Assembly (NCBI GenBank): GCA_023105745.1
Contig: JALGQZ010000009.1
Location: 30,792,107-30,856,106 of the forward strand
Length of the DNA stretch: 64,000 bases
Direction of reading: 5' to 3'
Origin: Austropuccinia psidii
Lineage: Eukaryota > Basidiomycota > Pucciniomycetes > Pucciniales > Sphaerophragmiaceae
The translations under genes and the position numbers were made by a program. Below are positions 12,270-25,200 of the stretch, piece by piece; position 1 is the first letter of the stretch; every line of letters starts with the position of its first letter. A model generated the notes under the pieces. That model saw only the letters and a program-made list of their open reading frames with translations. It was not told the DNA's origin and did not search any database.

Positions 12270-14029
12270 TGAATGAAGAGAAACTTGCTGTGAAACAAAT
12301 TTTAACGCCTTTTCTAGGAGAAAATGCTATCTCTGCAAAAGATATTCTCAAATTAGAAGAATGGCCAACATTCTCTGGTGAAGGATAGTACAACCCCATT
12401 GAGTTCATAAGCACAATCAATATCTTACACAAAGATTTTCATATACCTGATGAAAGAATAGTAGGTAAATTTCACTCCTTGTTTACCAGAACTGCAAAGA
12501 AATTGTATTAAAAAATGCAACACAATAATGGAAATCATGATTGGCCTTGGTGGAAATCTGAAGTAATAACCAAATGGGGAAAAAATTCTTTGAGGTTTAG
12601 AATGGAAAATGCTTTTGAAAGTGCCATTTTTAACTCAGAAAAAGATAAACCACTTACTTGGTTCCCCAAACAGAAAGACAGATTATCTGCTTTAAATCCA
12701 GATATGTCTGATTCAATTATTAATATTGTGATATTAAGTAAATGTGGAGGAGAACTAAAACATGCTATCAAGTGCAGATGTGAACAACCTTGTTCATCAG
12801 AGGACTACATTAATACCATGGAAGATATAATTACTAGGAAAAGAATTGGTAAAACCTGGACTAGAAATCCCATGGAGTCCAGAATAATCCCAAAGATTTC
12901 CAGAGAAGACAAAAGACTTGAAAGACCTGTCTTAAAGAATCATGAATGTGGAAGCACCTCAAATTTGGCCAATACTTGTACCAAGAAGGCTAAAATCAAT
13001 GAAGTTCAATGTGATGAAGAGCAAGAAGAATCTGATCAAGATTATGCAGTCTCTGAAGACACACCAATAGAGGACTATCCCATTGAGAACATTACAGGTT
13101 TCTTTGAAGTTGCTGAAGTCCATACACACTTACCAAAATATAGTGAGGACTGCTGTAACCTGATCAATATCCAGGATGCCAGAATGTGTAAAACTAAGCC
13201 TGCCAGAGGTGAAGGATACACTTCTGGGGCATCTTGTATCACATCAATACTGATGAATGATACTGAAACCAAAGTAAATTTGGACACAGGAGCATTTTGC
13301 ACTTGTGTAGGCAAAGATTACCTTAAAGCCATACTTCCTGAATGGAAAACCCATTTGTTACCAATAGAAGGTGTACAGTTTAGTAGTGCCAGTAATCATT
13401 TGTATCCTTTGGGAATATTGGACACTAATATTGTATTTCAACACCCTGTAGGAAGTGTGGGAATGAAGACAGAGATAGTAGTAATGGACAATTGCACATC
13501 TCAACATATCATTCTTGGAAATGATTTTTTGAATATACATGGTATTTACATAAATAACCATAAAGACAGCTATTTTACAATTGGAGAAAATAAAAGAAAA
13601 GATTCTGCTTTTTCCTATATGCCCAAACAATTATCAATAGTATCTTCGAATAAAGATACTTATAAGGGAAGATTTGTGACTTATCAAATTGTTGAGGCAC
13701 AAATTAATCCATCATTGTCACCCAGAATGAGGCTAGAACTTATTAATGTGTTGTACCCATATAAAAATGAATTTTCTTCTGATAATGAACCATTAGGAAC
13801 TATTAAAAGGAATGAAGTTGATATTACTCTTAATATTGACGGACCATATCCTCCATTAATTAGAATACCAGCTTACCCAGAAAGTCCCAGATCTAAAGAA
13901 GCCTTGGAAAACCATATCCAAGAGTTGATCCTACTAGATTTACAAAGGAAAGTAGGCCATAATGAGGAAGTTGAGGTGACAACACCTGTTATTATTTTTT
14001 GGAACAATGATAAATCTACAATGGTTTGA
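12270..14029 (+). pseudogene. Element A: gag and protease part of a decayed Ty3/gypsy polyprotein
   Basis: A relic of the first half of Gag-Pol. The gag capsid-like block begins near 12355 (LEEWPTFSGEG) and has in-frame stops near 12387 (Glu codon changed) and 12508. The following 504-codon open stretch (12515-14029) holds the rest of gag, a damaged zinc knuckle (HECGSTSNLANTC: the first Cys is Asn and the expected His is Asn), and a retropepsin motif LDTGAFCTCVG near 13280 that still looks intact. It ends at a TGA in the RT region where other copies read MVGDF. The 5' UTR, PBS and N-terminal gag are missing. Confidence 0.85.
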
Positions 14030-15582
14030 GATTTTAGAGCACTGAATACCTACACAGTCCCAGATAGGTATCCAATTCCTAGGATCCAAGAAACTTTGAC
14101 CCAATAGTCTGAAGCCAAGTATATAAAATCCATGGATTCATTGAAAGGCTTTCATAAAAATGTTTTGATTCCCAAAGCTAAGAAATTACTTAAAATTATT
14201 ACTCACTGTGGTATTTATGAATATCTTGGAATGCCATTTGGTATTAAAAAACTCCATCTCATTATCAAAGAATGATGAATACCATCTTTCCCACAGAATT
14301 ATCTGTAGGATGGCTCATTATTTATATTGATGATATAGTAATATGTTCAGACTCATGGTCTTTGCAACTTGAAATACTTTCAAAAGTTCTTGAAAAAGTG
14401 GCAGGATTGAATATGAAAACTTCACTCAAGAAATGCAAATTTGTCTTTGAAGAACTTAAAGATTTAGGATATGTTGTTTCTTTTTGAAGCTTGGGTATTG
14501 ACAAAAATAAAGTGGCAGCAGTGTCACTTAAGCCAATACCCCAGAATAAGAAATGAATGATGTATTTTCTAGGATTTTCCAGTTATTACAGGAAATACCT
14601 GAAAGAATTTCCAATTTTAGCAAAGTCACTCTATAGAATCTGTGATCAACAGACAGTATTTGAGATTACACAGGAAATAATTAAAGCTTATAATAAAATA
14701 AGGAAAGCTGTTACAGAAGCACCTTTACTCCTCATGCCTGACTGGAATATGCCTTTAAAATTGTACGTTAATGCATGTGGAGATGGATTAGGGGAAGCCC
14801 TAAATCAGGTGCAAATTATTGATGACAAACCTACAGAAGGACCAGTTTGTTATATATCAAGACACATCAAACCAACATAAGTAAGATATGGTGAAAGCCA
14901 AATGGAAAGCTTATGTTTAGTATGGGCACTTGAGAAATCACACTATCATCTTGATGGCAGTGTTTTCAAAGTGATAACTGACTGTAATGATGTGAAATCA
15001 CTTCTTAACATGAAAACTCCCAACAGACATATGTTGAGATGGCAAATAGCCATTCAAGAATTTAGAGGTAACATGGCTATAGTTCATAAAGCAGGAAATA
15101 TTAATAAGAATGCTGATAGACTTAGTAGGTGGGCATTAGCCAATACTCCCGATAACCCGGCTTATGTACCTTTGGAAGCAGAACCACAGATTCCAATTGA
15201 AGGAATTGACATAACTGATATTGAGACTGAATTCTTGGAAGAATCCAGAGAACTTTGCAAGCAAGACAAGAATTGCCATATCTTGACTTCCTTGTTAGAT
15301 AAAGACTTCAAAGATACATCTTTGGTTAATTCACTAGATGAAACATGGAGAACTTCCTATTATGAAGGAAGATTTCACTTTTTTGACAGAATAATTTACC
15401 ACAGAACCAAACATTCTTGTGTAATGACATTATTCAGTAGATTACTTATCAATACCATTCTTCATGAATGTCATGATAGGCTCTATTATGGACACCTGTC
15501 AGAAGCCGTAACACTTGTAAAAGTGAAAAAATGTGCATGGTAACCATCTTGGAGAAAAGAAACCATTGAATATTGCCACACA
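14030..15582 (+). pseudogene. Element A: reverse transcriptase, RNase H and integrase N-terminus (broken)
   Basis: Continues the polyprotein. RT fingers/palm with YIDD near 14326-14340, a one-base deletion near 14249, and stops near 14107, 14485 and 14554. The RNase H domain follows (LYVNACGDGLGEAL; the first catalytic Asp is replaced by Asn), with a stop at 14878 where other copies have Glu. The integrase zinc-binding region (near 15460-15580) has a stop at 15541 and is then interrupted by a hAT transposon. It is related to E1/E2 rather than to B. Confidence 0.85.
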
Positions 15583-18375
15583 TAAGGCTGCCTCCCAAAA
15601 AGAAAACCTCCCGGAATCCCCTTTCCCCTGTCCTGTCAGGGGCAGGAAAGGGAAATCTCAGATGCCATGTTTTTAACTCACTCCCTGGTAGGTTCAGAAC
15701 TCAGAAAGGCTATGTCCCAAAAGCAGGGAACAGAGACAATCAGATTTCTTCATTGTATTAGAAACAGTAATTCAAACCCAAAAAAAGTGAAACAATGGCT
15801 TTAATAATAAAAGAAATACAATATGATATGCATCCTCAAGGGCATGCCTCTAATCTTGAGAGTACACGTGCCCAATTTTTAACGCAAGAGAGTTGTTTTA
15901 CATGCATAGATGAGAGAGATGCACATTGAAAAGTTAAGATCTTCCTAACACAAGAAAAAACCCTTTCTGATGGAGCACTAGTTGCAGGAACCAAAAGGTA
16001 TTTGTATGCCATCAGGACCAGAGTTGGACATAAAGAGCTTCTTGTTTTCCAAAACAGCAAGATGTATGTTTCCTTTGACTCTGTTGGTTTGGCACAAAAT
16101 TCTTTAGTTCAGTATCCAAGGTGCTGACCTCTAAATATGATGATGTAAACATTTCATCAAAAAAACCCACAGCTTGATTATTGGTGAGATCCAGTGGGTT
16201 ACTTTGGATATATTATTTGAAATACCGCTTTTATTCTTCTTTGAGGGTTTTTCCTAATTTTGTTTCAAAAGTACAAAAACAAGCCAATATTGAATCATGA
16301 GTATGGAAAAATTTGAGTTTGAATTGTGGATAAAGAATAGATGCAACTATTGCCAGTGTCTTGGTTATTAGTATCTTCATGTATTTGGTAAGTTTTTCAC
16401 ACATGGAATTTGCTGCTGGCTCAATGGGAGCCATGTAATATTGTTGAAATGCCAAAGATGAGTCAAGCATTGTTAGAAAAAAAAATATAAAAAGTTAAAA
16501 AAGAGACATACCTGGTCAATATGTTTGATGAGGGGGATATAAAGTGGAAGAGCATGTTTGATTGTGGGATACTTTGAACCACAAATTATTTTAGTTTCTG
16601 TTACCGTTACCTTCTCCCATTCAAGTTTATTAAGGCAATATGATTGTGTTTGTGGAGAACTGCAAAACCGATCATAAGCCTCTTTGAGTAATAATGCTTG
16701 GACCAGCATATTGTAGGTGGAATTCCACCTGGTACACACATTTGACAATAATGATGTTGCCTTTTTTGGCCCGTTCTAATCATATACAAGCTTGACAGTT
16801 GTTACAAATTTCTCACGGCGTTGAGGACTGTGGTTTAAATATGAAGCAAGGCAAGAAATATGGGAAATGATTGATTGTAATTGTTTTTTTTTCCATCGGG
16901 TGGGTCAACTAAGTTAGAAATGGCCATTGGCCCCAAGTCATCTACCTCAGATTCTGGCAATGAGGTCAGTCCTTTTGAATGTGAATTGAGACCATCTCTT
17001 GCTGCCAGATGAATTGTGTGTGCCATGCACCCAATTGATTGAGTTGAAGCTGAGAATTATGAGCACATTGCTTGAATTTCATGACACATTTGGTTGTTTA
17101 CTAGAGTATTGTCACTTGTGATGCAGACTATTTGGTTGCTAATATTGTAGCACTGGATTATATTTAGAAAACATTTTGCCGGAAAAGCTCCTGAATGATC
17201 ACCTGCTGGTAAAGGTCAGTGAGTAATAATCAAAAAGATTCATAAGAAAGGGTACTCAACTTCAATTTCACTGAGGCCAAAGAGTAAAGAGATGAGGTTA
17301 AAATTTGCATTGATGAAGTGACCAGTGACAGCCATATAAGCTGTCACATTGGGGCTGGTCCATGTATCAGTTGTTAAGGAAAGCGGATATTGATTTGTTG
17401 TCAGAATTTTGCAAAGATGCTCTTGATGATAAAAGTAAATGTTAGAGAGGTGTGCCATTAGTGCTGTGCGTTGTACCATAATGTGGGCAATATTTGGATT
17501 GCAGAGCTCTAACAAAGCTTGGAATGATTTTGATTTGGTTATTGAGATTGGATGATCGGTTTCAGATCTAAAGTATACCAGCACTGTTTTAAATGTTTGC
17601 GTTGATAATGCCTGTCAAATATTTAATGTTTTAGTCAGAGTTTTACTGCAAAGGATGACAAAAAACGTATACTTGCCTTTTTTGGGTGTGAGCTATGTAT
17701 GTATTTGTCTAGTGTTCCACCACCAACAAGTGATTTCTTGTTGGGATTTTGTAGCTGGTGAAAGCCAGTCAAGTGATTATTCATGGCCTTAGTACTCCCT
17801 GTACAATCAAGTTTAAGTTTCTTTTTGCATGGTTTTCTGAGTTGGTCCAGTACTTGACATTAAACAAATCCTTCTTCACCTTGATTGAAGTAGACCCATA
17901 CCCAGGATTGTTTGAGGTTGGTTGAAGTATTGCAGCTCTCACCCAAAGAGGCTTGGGCTAAAAAGTGTCTTCTGTGAGGGTGTTGTTACTGACAACATTG
18001 AGGTGGTAAGCTAAATGATAATGAATTTAAATTGGGTTTTTCAAAAAAATAGAAATAAAAGAGAAAGAAGTGGTGGAGGAGTGAGACAACAAAGTGGAGT
18101 TTTTCAAAAAAAGGGGGAAGGCCACAAGTAAGACAAAACACAGAGGCGGATTAAATAATAAAATAGGGAGGAGATGGCAAGGGAGAAGTAAAAAATAGAA
18201 AAAATAAAAAGAAGCTGGGGGAAGTTGGAGACCCCACTTGCCCCTCCCGGTTTGAAAAGGAGCCGGCCAGGCATTTATGGGGCAACAGTTCCATGGAAAT
18301 CTCCCTGGCTTTGAGGTTGGGCCGGTCATTGGATGGCCCAAAAAGTGGCCGGTATTCTGATGGGCGGCAGGCTTA
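15583..18375 (-). mobile_element. hAT-superfamily DNA transposon inserted in element A integrase
   Basis: A 2.8 kb insertion with imperfect terminal inverted repeats: left end TAAGGCTGCCTCCC, right end (reverse complement) TAAGCCTGCCGCCC. It is flanked by 8-bp target duplications GCCACACA / GCCACACC, one mismatch apart. TSD length and transposase remnants place it in hAT. Joining the flanks restores the integrase zinc-finger coding sequence of element A, which confirms the boundaries. Confidence 0.88.
15836..17960 (-). pseudogene. hAT transposase remnant (BED finger, catalytic body, hATC)
   Basis: Read 5'-3' on the minus strand: a BED-type zinc finger relic near 17960-17760 (STKAMNNHLTGFH); the catalytic body with 'LTTDTWTSPNVTAYM' near 17380-17330; 'AHTIHLAARDGL' near 17020; 'TRWNSTYNML' near 16735; 'LYPQFKLKFFH' near 16320; and the C-terminal hAT dimerisation motif PATSAPSERVFS near 15980. 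The parts lie in different frames with stop codons (for example one in the BED finger), so no full transposase can be made. The motif order is that of the hAT family. Confidence 0.85.
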
Positions 18376-18383
18376 GCCACACC

Positions 18384-19315
18384 TGTGACAGATTCCAAGA
18401 AGCAAACAGGAGTACAGGCATAAAATTTGGACTCCTGATCCATGTTAAAGAACCAAAATACCCTTGGGAAGTTGTTCAAATGGATTGGGTCACAGCACTT
18501 CCTTCAAGTGGTGACAGAAGCTATAATGCTTGTTTAGTCATTGTGGACATATATAGCAAAAATAACATATTCTTACCATGTCATAAGGATGACACTTCTA
18601 TGGATACAGCTTTTCCTCTATGGAGTAGAGTTATTTCTCCTACAGGATTACTTGAGAATATAATAAGTCAAAGAGATACCAAGTTCACATCTGCACTTTG
18701 GACCAATCTTCATAGACTGTTTGGGACTAAATTATCATTTTCAACAGCCTATCACCCTCAAACAGATGGGCTAGCAGAGAGAATGATTCAAACTTTAGAA
18801 GAAATGATCAGGAGATTCTGTGCTTATGGATTAGAATTCAAAGACTCATATGGCTTTACCCATGACTGGTGCACTCTGATACCTGCATTGGAACTGGCAT
18901 ATAAGAAATCAGTCCATTCTTCCACAGGTCAAACTCCTGCTATTTTTGGAGAAAGGATGGAACCCAAGACTCCCAGAAGACACATTGAGGAAGGATTTGA
19001 TTGAAAAACATCCTACAGCTTCCAGCTTCAAGATAATTCTTGATAAAATGAAACATCATTCAAACCAAAGTATTCATGAGGCTTTTGACTATGCAAAACA
19101 GAAGTGGGGAAATAGTCTTAAAGTACCAGACTTCAAAGTAGGGGACTTAGTTTTAGTTTCAACATTGAACTTTAATAATATCAAAGGCCCAAAGAAACTT
19201 AAAGATTCTCATTTAGGACTTTTGTTATTGTAGCCTCACATGGAACCAGTGAAGTTCGAATGGAATTGAGTGGTGAATGACAAAATAAACACCCCATCTT
19301 CCCAGTCAGCTTGGT
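18384..19315 (+). pseudogene. Element A: integrase core and C-terminus (broken, truncated)
   Basis: Resumes right after the hAT target duplication. The integrase core is recognisable (QMDWVTALP near 18479; [12 protein letters not shown] near 18750), but the second catalytic Asp region reads ISQRDTKF instead of ISDRDPKF, so a catalytic residue is lost. A frameshift lies near 18950. The coding sequence ends in the C-terminal region near 19315, where it abuts a reverse-oriented E-type LTR fragment. The chromodomain-like tail and the 3' LTR are missing. Confidence 0.85.
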
Positions 19316-19316
19316 A

Positions 19317-19952
19317 CTTTAACTTGGTAACCAAGTTCCAAAAAGGTTGTATTATACTAATTGGGTCAAGAACAGCCATTGCTCCAAGAGTCAGAGATAT
19401 TCAAGCCTCATAGGACTCATAATTTGGGCAACCTGGCTCTCTTTGATGTGTTTTGTCCCCCTCAGCTCTTTTCATGTCAAAAAATAGTAATTCAGGATTA
19501 AAGCTTATATCCAATATGGGCGTACCAAAACTGTCTGTAAGAATACTTTGATTTCAAGTGCCATAAACATGCATAACACTATTTGTAGTGGTTAGGTAAC
19601 ATGGGATTTCTGATATTCCCATTATTTTGGCATGAAATTGACAAAAATAATTTTTTTACAGCTATTTTATGTTATATAGATGATGTGGTGTTGAATTATT
19701 TTCCATATTACCACCTCATAGAGTTAATTCAAGCTTATTCACTCTGTGGAGTTAACCTAGATGAAATTTTGTGTGGAATCCGAATTTGGTCTTAAATCCA
19801 TGACTTTACTTACTCACAAAAAAGTTCATCTTTTCTTCAAAAAAGATAATTTTTGGATATATGCATGCCTTATGGGTTATGCATAGCTCAAAAATTATTC
19901 TAATAGTAATTGTTGCCTATTTGGGTATGTAATATATACATAAAGGCTGAAA
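19317..19952 (-). repeat. Truncated 3' LTR of element E1
   Basis: Aligns by eye with the right ~640 bp of the E2 LTR (27350-27978): 'AACTTGGTAACCAAG', the 'CTTTTGTCCCCCT' region and the terminal motif, here decayed from GGCTCACA to GGCTGAAA. The other ~1.2 kb of the LTR is absent; the sequence is joined directly to element A. Confidence 0.75.
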
Positions 19953-22900
19953 TGACCTCCTGACAATGAAATAGTATTGTACTACAATTTTATCAATGAT
20001 ATTAAGAATAAAAAGTCCCCAAAGGGGGTTAATGTCCACTTTCCAGCCTCTACACATTGCTCAGATCAAGTAATTTAAATCACATTTATAGAAATATTCA
20101 GGCTTGTGGCCTGCGTTCATGTCTAAATCCTCACAAGAGTTTATCTGAGTCAGGTATCTCTGATTCTTGCAACCATTCATCTTCATGTACTGTATTTCTA
20201 TATCTGACAAGATATTTTCTTTAACTTTTACCCTTAAGTCTCCTTTTGCTCATAACTTTCTTTATCTTTATGTCTTCACTCTGTTCCACTTGTGGTACAG
20301 TTAAAGGAGTTGGATTCCTTAATGAAAACAATTCTTTATCAGGTGGTTGATAAGCTTTTATCAAGATGACTGGGAAGGTTGGGTGTTTATTTTCCAGTTC
20401 ACCACTCAATTCAACTTGAACTTCATTGGTTCCATGTAAGAAAACAACAGCAAAAGGTCCTACAAAAGTATTTTGAAGTTTTGTTGGTCCATTGATGTTA
20501 TTAAGATTCAAGATTTAAGCTAGAAGTCCCCTAATTTGAAGTCTTGTAATTTATGACTCTTGTCCCACTTCTGTGTTGAGTGTTCCTAAGCATAATTAAT
20601 TCTTTGCTTTTCATGATGTTAAGCTTTATCAAGAATAATCTTGAAGCCAGAAGATGTAGGATGGCTGTCAATTAATTCTTTTCTCAGTGTGTCTGCTGGG
20701 AGCCTTGGATTACATTCTTTTTCTAGCAAAGCAGGAGTTTGACACTTGGAATAAGGAACCAATGTCTTATCTTCCAATTCTAATGCAGGTATCAAAGTGT
20801 TCCAGTCATGGGTAAAGCCATCTGAGTATTTGAATTTTAATCCATAGGAAAGAATTCTCCTTATCATGTCTTATAAAGTCTGAATCATTCTCTATGTAGC
20901 CCATCAGTTTGAGTGTGATATTCTGTATAAAATGATAACTTGGTCCCAAAAAATCTATGAATATTGGTTTAAATTGCAGATGTGAACTTGGGATCTCTTT
21001 CACTTATTATATTCTTAAAGCCCCTGTATTAGAAATGACTCTATTCCATAGAAGAAGAGCTGTATCCATATTAGTGTCATCTTCATTAGATGGTAAGAAT
21101 ATGGGAGCTGTGCTGTATCTTTCTACAATGACTAAACAAGCATTATAACTTCTGTCACCACTTCAAGTAGGTTCTGGGACCCAATTCATGTGAAAAACTT
21201 CCAAAGGGGATTTTGGCTCTTGAATATAGATTATAATTCCGAATTTCTTGCCTTTACTCCTGTTAGCCCTTTGGCATCTGTCACAGGTATGGAAGTATTA
21301 AAAGGTCTCTTTTCTCAAAGATTGCCACCATGCACAGTTTTTCACTTTTTCAAGTATTCTGTCTTCTGACAGGTGTCCAGAATATATGCTATCATGACAT
21401 GCATGAAGAATGGTATTGATAACCAATCTTCTGCATAATGTCATTATACAGCAATTTTTGGTTCTGTGGTAGATTATGCCATCAAACAAATGAAATCTCC
21501 GTTCAGAATACAAATTTTACCATACTTTATCCAGTGAATCAACCAAGTTTATGTCTTTGCAGTCTTCATTCGGCAAGGATGTCAAGATAGGGCTATTATT
21601 GTCCTGATTATAAGAATCTCTGACTTCTTCAAAGAATTTAGTTTCAACATCAGTTATCTTAATGTCTTCAATTGGAATCTGTGGTTCTTCTTCCAAAGGA
21701 ACAAAAGCTGGGTTATCAGTAGTATTAGCGGATGTCTACCTAATACGTCCATCAGCATTGTTATGAATATTTTCTGCCTTATGAGCTATAGTCATTTTAC
21801 CTCTATATTTGTGAATGGCTATCTTCCATCTCAAAATATATCTGTTGGGTGTTTTTATTTGAAGAAGTTATTTCACAGCATTTCAGTCAGTTATCACCTC
21901 AAAGCCACTTCCACCAAGATAATTGTGTAACTTCTCAAGTTTCTGTACCAAACATAAGCACTCCATTTGGCTTGCACCATATCTGGCTTCTGGGGGTTTT
22001 ATTTTTGTTGAGATATAATAAGTTGGTCCTTCTGTAGATTTGTCATCAATAATTTGGACTTGATGTAGGGCTGCCCCAAGTTAATCTCCACAAGCATCAA
22101 TGTAATTTTAGTAAGGTATATTACAGTATGGTATGAGGATTAAATGTGCTTCTGTAAGAGCTTTCATTATGATCTCATGGGCTTTAGTTCTTTCCAGTGT
22201 CATCTCAAAAAGTGTCTGCTGATCACAGACTCTATAGAGTGAGTTGGCTAGAATTGTAAATTTTTCCAGGTGTTGCCTGAAATAGCTGGAAAATCCAAGA
22301 AAAGACATCATTTGTTTTTTATTCTGGGGTATTTTTTGAAGAAACACTGCTGCCACTTTGTTTTTGTCAATAACCAAGCTTAAACCAGAAACGATATTCC
22401 CTAATGTTTTAATTTCTTCAAAACCAAAGGTGCATTTCTTGAGTGAAATCATAATACTAACTCCTTCAACTTTTTCAAGTACTCTTTCAATTCTTCCAAG
22501 GTTCAAATACCATTAATCTGAACATATAATGATATTTTAAATATAAATAATGAGCCATCCTTCAGACAGTTCTGTGGGGAAGATGTTATTAATCAGCCTT
22601 TGATAATGAGATAGATCATTTTTAATACCAAATGAAATTCTAAGATACTCATAAATACAACAGTGAGTGATAATTCTGACCAATCTTCTGGCTTTTGGGA
22701 TCAACAGCATTTGATGAAAGCCTTTTAATGCATCCATAGATGTTTTATACTTGGCTTTAGATGATTGGGTCAAAGTCTCTTGGAATCTAGGAATTGTGTA
22801 CCTCTCTGGAACTGGGCAGGTATTCAATTCTCTGAAACCTCCAAACACCCTTGATTCATCAAAATTCCAAGAAATAATCACAGGAATTGTCACTTCAACT

Positions 22901-24135
22901 TTCTCATTATGGCCTACTTTTCTTAGTACACCAAGTGGTATAAACTCTTGGATATGTTTTTTACAAGGCTTCTCTAGCTCTGGGACATTCTGGGTAAGCT
23001 GGTCGTCTAAGTACTGGAGGATATGGTCTGTCAATATTAAGAGTAATATCAACTTCATGTTCTCTAATAGGGCCTAATGGTTCATTATCTGAAGCAAATT
23101 CATCTTTACATGTGTATAATACATCAATAGGCTCATGCCTCATCTTGGGTGATAATTATGGATTAATTTTTGCTTCAACAAGTTGATCAGTCACAAATTC
23201 CTCTCTATAAATATCTTCATTTGAAGATACTACTGATGTTTGTTTGGGCATATTGGAAAAAGCAAATTTTTGTCTTTTATTTTCTCCAATTGTAAAATAT
23301 CTGTCTTTATGGTTATTAATAGCAATACCATAAATATTCAAATAAGCATTCCCAAGAATTATATGTTGAGATGTACAATTTTCCATTACTACTATATCAA
23401 TCTTCATTCTCATATTTCCTGTAGGGTGTGGAAATACAATGTTAGTGTCCAATATACCCAAAGGGTACATATTCTTACTGAAACCACTAAATTGCACACC
23501 TTTAATTGTCAATAGATGGTTTCTACATTCAGGGAGTATGATTTGGAGGTAATCTTTGCCTATAAAAGTGCAAAATACTTCTGTGTCCAAATTTACTTTG
23601 GCTTCAATATAATTCATCAGGATTGATGTAATACAAGATGGTCCAGCAGTGTATCCTTTACCTTCAGTAGGTTTATTCTTAAATATTCTGGCATCTTGTA
23701 TATTGATAAGGTTATAGAAATTCTCACTATATTGTGGCAAGTGTGTATGGACTTCAGTTAATTCAAAGAAATCTGTAATGTCTTCAATGGGATAGTACTC
23801 TACTGGTGTGTCTTAAGAGATTGAAGAATCTTGGTCATATTCTCGTTTCTCTTCAGCATACTGAACCTTTTCAATGATTTTAGCCTTTTTGGTACAAGTG
23901 TTGGCTAAATTTGAGGTACTTACACATTCATGACACTTCAAGACAGGTCTTTTATCCTCTCTGGAAATCTTTGGAACTGTTTTTGACTCCATATGGGTTT
24001 TAGTCCACGTTTTACCAATTCTCTTCCTACTACTGTTATCTTCAATTGCATTAATATTCCTCTGTTTAACAGGCCTCCCCAAATCTGCATTTGATAGCAC
24101 TTTCTAGTTCTCCTCAACATTTTCTTAATATTTGA
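19953..24135 (-). pseudogene. Element E1: decayed Ty3/gypsy Gag-Pol (gag to chromodomain-like tail)
   Basis: Reading right to left: partial gag and zinc knuckle (CHECVSTSNLANTC, the expected His is Asn) near 23880-24100; protease region 23156-23740 with LDTEVFC in place of LDTG; RT 22108-23058 with the active site degraded from YIDD to YI-stop-N near 22540; RNase H near 21850-22130; integrase zinc region 21298-21513; integrase core and C-terminus 20221-21200; chromodomain-like tail 20090-20220 with a TAA before YLVRYRN and a TGA before the final Arg-rich stretch. Many stops and frameshifts. The 5' part is truncated near 24135. E1 shares several lesions with E2. Confidence 0.87.
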
Positions 24136-25200
24136 AGAAACACAACCAATAAATCAATCATTCAGGACCAAAAAGAGCCAGTGGATAAAATGGACTTCTC
24201 AAGGCTTTTTCCTGCTCATCAATCACATAAACATGTCAACGCCATTCCCCCTCCCCTCCTACTGGCCAATCCTTGCATGATCAGCACCAATAGCCCTCAC
24301 CAATATTACAAACCAACAGCCTAATTAGCTTCCTAAAGGAAGAATTCTCATTAAAAAACTCCTCCCAAATCTTAAAAAAAGAGAGAATAAAACAACTACT
24401 GACTCTAGCAGAATGCATAAACATGTTACTAAAACAACAAGAAGAAAAAGACCAAATAGAATCAAAAACAACTGGATTGGATTTAAATATGAGACATCTT
24501 GACAGCCTAGAACAAAAAACATTAAATTCACACTTAACACCTTTACAGGTATCAACTTCAAAAACTTAGGATTCAGTTGCTTCTTAGACTAAAATCAAAG
24601 GAAAACCTGAGAAGAATCTCCCAGCACCCTCATCACAAATTTTGAATTAATTCAAACCAGTAACCATTGTTCTTTGAACTTCAAATGTATTTACTGGATT
24701 TGATTTGTTCTCTCCTAGTAGCATCACCAACATGATCAACAAGTTCCTCAGTGGAATCCGAGCTGATAAAGGTCCAAAGAGTAAAACAGATACCATAAAA
24801 GGATTCCTGAATTTACACCTCAACACAATCTGAGGCTTGATAGCTACTACTCAAAAAACACCATTGGACAGCTCATCTTAATACATCACTAAAAAGATGC
24901 CCCACCCAATTTCCAGTTCTCATTGATGGAATACCTAAGGCCTTCAACCCTGAAGACCAAAATCACTTAATTCAACTTGACCGCCAGAATAAAATCAACC
25001 AATTTATGATCCAATCAGCAAAATGGCTTCAAAACCCCAACTTTTTAAAAAAGGTGTCAGCCTGTGACTCTAAACCAAAGCGCAAGCATTACAGCAAAAA
25101 TACCATAAGCCAATGGTGGATCAAAATGCCACTAAGGAGCTTTCTGAGCCAAAATGTTTCATAAATTGCATCAAACGAAAGAGGAAACTTAATCTTTTCA
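24136..25200 (+). pseudogene. Degraded coding-like segment, possibly non-LTR retroelement ORF1
   Basis: Not firmly recognised. The plus strand has an ~85-codon open stretch near 24310-24550 with a Lys/Gln/Glu-rich, coiled-coil-like composition (LLKQQEEKDQIESK). Near 24930-25160 a second open stretch contains 'VSACDSKPKRKHYSK' followed by 'ISQWWIKMP'. Stops separate the parts. The composition and the later zinc-knuckle remnant at 57550-57906 suggest an ORF1/gag of a LINE-like element, but no RT is present. Confidence 0.35.

Noticed and set aside
15583..18375. Interpretation of the insertion as a MITE or a second retroelement
   Set aside because: The 8-bp duplications, TIRs and hAT transposase motifs in correct order identify a hAT element.
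18027..18479. Minus-strand 150-codon frame across the hAT right end
   Set aside because: It spans the transposon/integrase boundary and overlaps the integrase coding sequence on the plus strand; no transposase motif.
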